From assembly GCA_030142905.1 (NCBI GenBank), contig JASJOG010000116.1, positions 806,001 through 870,000 of the forward strand: a DNA stretch of 64,000 nucleotides. Direction: 5' to 3'. Below the pieces are notes generated by a model that was given only the letters and a program-made list of their open reading frames with translations, had not been told where the DNA came from and did not search any database. The stretch comes from Heliopora coerulea. Its lineage: Eukaryota > Cnidaria > Anthozoa > Scleralcyonacea > Helioporidae. Within the stretch, counting starts at the first letter, position 1, and every line of letters starts with the position of its first letter. A program made the translations under genes and the position numbers. Positions 62,145 to 64,000 of the stretch are shown here, one piece after another.

Positions 62145-64000
62145 TTACGTATCTTTCAAGTAATGGGCCACAGTTTGAATTTTAGCTGTCACCATGCTCA
62201 TCTGCATCTCAATTGTCGCTCTGTCTTTCGCTTCTGCCATTAAGGCGTTGGTCAACCCAGGGAACTCAACAGTTTTATATGAATTCTTCGCATTTAATCC
62301 AAATATGACATGTCTAAACCAAAAGAAAGAAAAAGGACGTCTACTGTATGCTATGTCATGGCGTAATATAACGACCTTTCTGATACATTTTCAACCATTT
62401 AGTTGCACTGAGAAGCTATCATTTTCAGTAGTGCAAGTTTTTGAACACTCCCAAGTGGAAAATTTTTGAAAACGTAACTTAATCGCCTCTGTGTGAGCGG
62501 TCGGAAATACAGTATTTTGAAAGGACATCTATTTGGGCATCAGATCAGTCAAGTTACTAGGATATTTTAGAACATATTTCTACAACCAATTCTTCAGGAA
62601 AATTCACAAGAAATTAATTTTAGTCAATGTTTGTAAATACGACACAGAACGGATTGATAAAACGTTTCTGTATCACATTTGCAGTCACTTCTGCTCGCAT
62701 GTACGTAACCTCATGCATGCATAAGTTAAACTCTTACCCAACGTTCACTTGCATATCAATTTTTCAGGTCACACACTCTGTTTTATAGTGTATTAATGAT
62801 AGTTTTTACAGTCTTGTAAGCATACATGTGGGTATAAATATACTTGGCTGGACACAGAATGACCTCTCGTGCATCTGTTTTTACTAGTAACTTACTCTTG
62901 CATTCGTCTGTGTCACATGAAGTTTACCTCATTCGCCATTCTCCTGTTAAACCAACGTCGATGATAAACCCTTTCTCCAAAGACATAATCTTGTCGTTAA
63001 GCGTACGAAGTTTTAGATCACTAGAATGAAATAAACCAGGGATTTAGGCAGGAGAGTGAAATAGTACGTTTCTTGGTGTTCAGTGTTTATTTCGTTTTTT
63101 AAAGTTCAACATGTCTTACTCATGTTTATTTATCATTTCCACATTCCTTCGAAGATGATCGGTGGCAGCCGTGAACGTCTCAACCGCTTTCTGAAGATTT
63201 GCTAAAAGTGAGGAAACCTTGGGTTAAAATGAGGCTGAGCTGATAAAGTAAATGAATGCTAACACCTTCTGTCGTCCTAAGACTAAAACGTTGAGGATAC
63301 GAACACTTCCTTTGAGATAAATTTAAAAATTCCGAGTTGTTTAAGAAAACAAATATCAAAGAGAATCTTCTTCATACTCAGATTGCACAAAGAACAACGA
63401 CGAACAATCGACTTGCGGTAGATATTGGAAAACTCTTACCAAGTGATACGTTTAATCTTGTCAATGTTTCCTCGTAACTCTCGCGCAGCTTCTTCACACC
63501 AATATTTATCATATCTGAATATTTTGTGGCGTTCATTGGTATAACTTTGGAGTCTGCTAAAGCCAACGCTGAGCGAATCGTTATTTGTGCAATCGCACGA
63601 TGGATACGAAATGTAGGGTCAATGAATCCCTTGACATAGTAGAACGTATCGTGAAGAGAATGGTAAACTGGGTAGCCAAAGTCATCCTAGAAAACAAGAG
63701 GAAAACATGAACTACGTATGACGAACGTAAGATGGACGATAGCCAATGACGCTATTTGAACTGTTAGGTCATCGTTGATCATGGTTAGAGGGACGTTCAG
63801 TACCTGACATTAGAACTTACCTTGCTTGCAACATATCTTATCTCTGCACAAGGGATACCAAGTTGCTGATTAAATGCCACGTAATCACTTCCAGTAGCAA
63901 TGTTGTCAACCCTATTGAAAATAGGATAAAGATTTAAACGTTTTGCTGGTTAATTAATAAGGTCTACAGCGAGATTTGAGGTTAAAAGTACTGAGGTTCT
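62145..64000 (-). CDS. NAALADase / glutamate carboxypeptidase II-like metallopeptidase, C-terminal part
   Basis: These M28B enzymes are type II membrane zinc peptidases that release C-terminal glutamate from N-acetyl-aspartyl-glutamate or folate polyglutamates. Five exons of the C-terminal half join in phase on the minus strand: 63821-63911, 63440-63686, 63120-63201, 62928-63020 and 62145-62313 (TAA at 62147-62145); the gene continues beyond the right edge. TGSDYVAFNQQLGIPCAEIRY corresponds to human GSGNDFEVFFQRLGI..RY. GYPVYHSLHDTFYYVKGF contains the zinc-ligand His of the YHS motif. The C-terminal dimerisation (TFR-like) helices follow (RTLNDKIMSLEKGFI, RHVIFGLNAKNSYKT, EFPGLTNALMAEA, ending AHYLKDT). 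The usual substrate loop FIDPLGLPDRPFY is replaced by FIIDVGLTGEWRM, so substrate choice may differ. The other metal ligands lie outside the window. Which paralog (FOLH1, NAALAD2 or NAALADL) it matches best is undecided. Convergent with FoxG. Confidence 0.93.

Noticed and set aside
1..64000. A CRISPR array, prokaryotic operon or defence island
   Set aside because: The DNA is intron-bearing animal genomic sequence; no regularly spaced direct repeats with unique spacers, ribosome-binding sites or operon layout were seen.

Overview
The window is nuclear DNA of an animal. It is AT-rich, with mostly small exons, GT-AG introns, a forkhead factor, a Dispatched-type protein and NAALADase/NDRG/TTC27/POLK/TRMT5 orthologs. 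High identity to vertebrate proteins, vertebrate-like intron density and many short palindromic (foldback/MITE-like) repeats suggest an invertebrate, most likely an anthozoan cnidarian such as a stony coral. The organism is my inference; no species can be named from the sequence alone. All exon joins were made by eye from splice sites, reading phase and similarity to remembered family sequences.

Layout, left to right. (1) 1-6937, minus: 5' end of a Dispatched-like RND transporter gene (three exons seen, rest off the left edge), with introns full of perfect palindromes. (2) 6938-13824: no gene recognised; holds a TTGTG array, a GGGCC-ended MITE and a ~34-bp minisatellite. (3) 13825-16700, minus: an NDRG gene in only three coding exons. 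(4) 16975-29676, plus: TTC27 in 31 coding exons, sharing a 274-bp divergent promoter with NDRG; one intron carries a pogo/Tigger remnant. (5) 30235-32328, minus: an intronless DNA polymerase kappa gene, convergent with TTC27. (6) 33307-37969, plus: a PHD-type zinc finger + leucine-rich-repeat protein that I cannot name. (7) 38807-48017, plus: a nuclear protein with two matrin/U1-type zinc fingers. (8) 48566-48817: an inverted pair of tRNA-like sequences. (9) 49275-55265, plus: TRMT5 (tRNA m1G37 methyltransferase) with a small third exon after a ~4.3-kb intron. (10) 57660-59051, plus: FoxG forkhead factor with one intron, flanked by gene-poor DNA. (11) 62145-64000, minus: 3' half of a NAALADase/glutamate carboxypeptidase II-like gene running off the right edge.

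The genes do not form a pathway: housekeeping functions (TTC27, TRMT5, POLK) sit beside signalling and developmental genes (Dispatched, NDRG, FoxG). The less ordinary material is the 28-nt TTC27 microexon and its likely GC-AG intron, the transposase tail with a PCNA-binding motif, the POLK gene without introns, the unnamed PHD-LRR gene, the NAGNAG acceptor of TRMT5, and palindromes whose arms carry tRNA promoter boxes.
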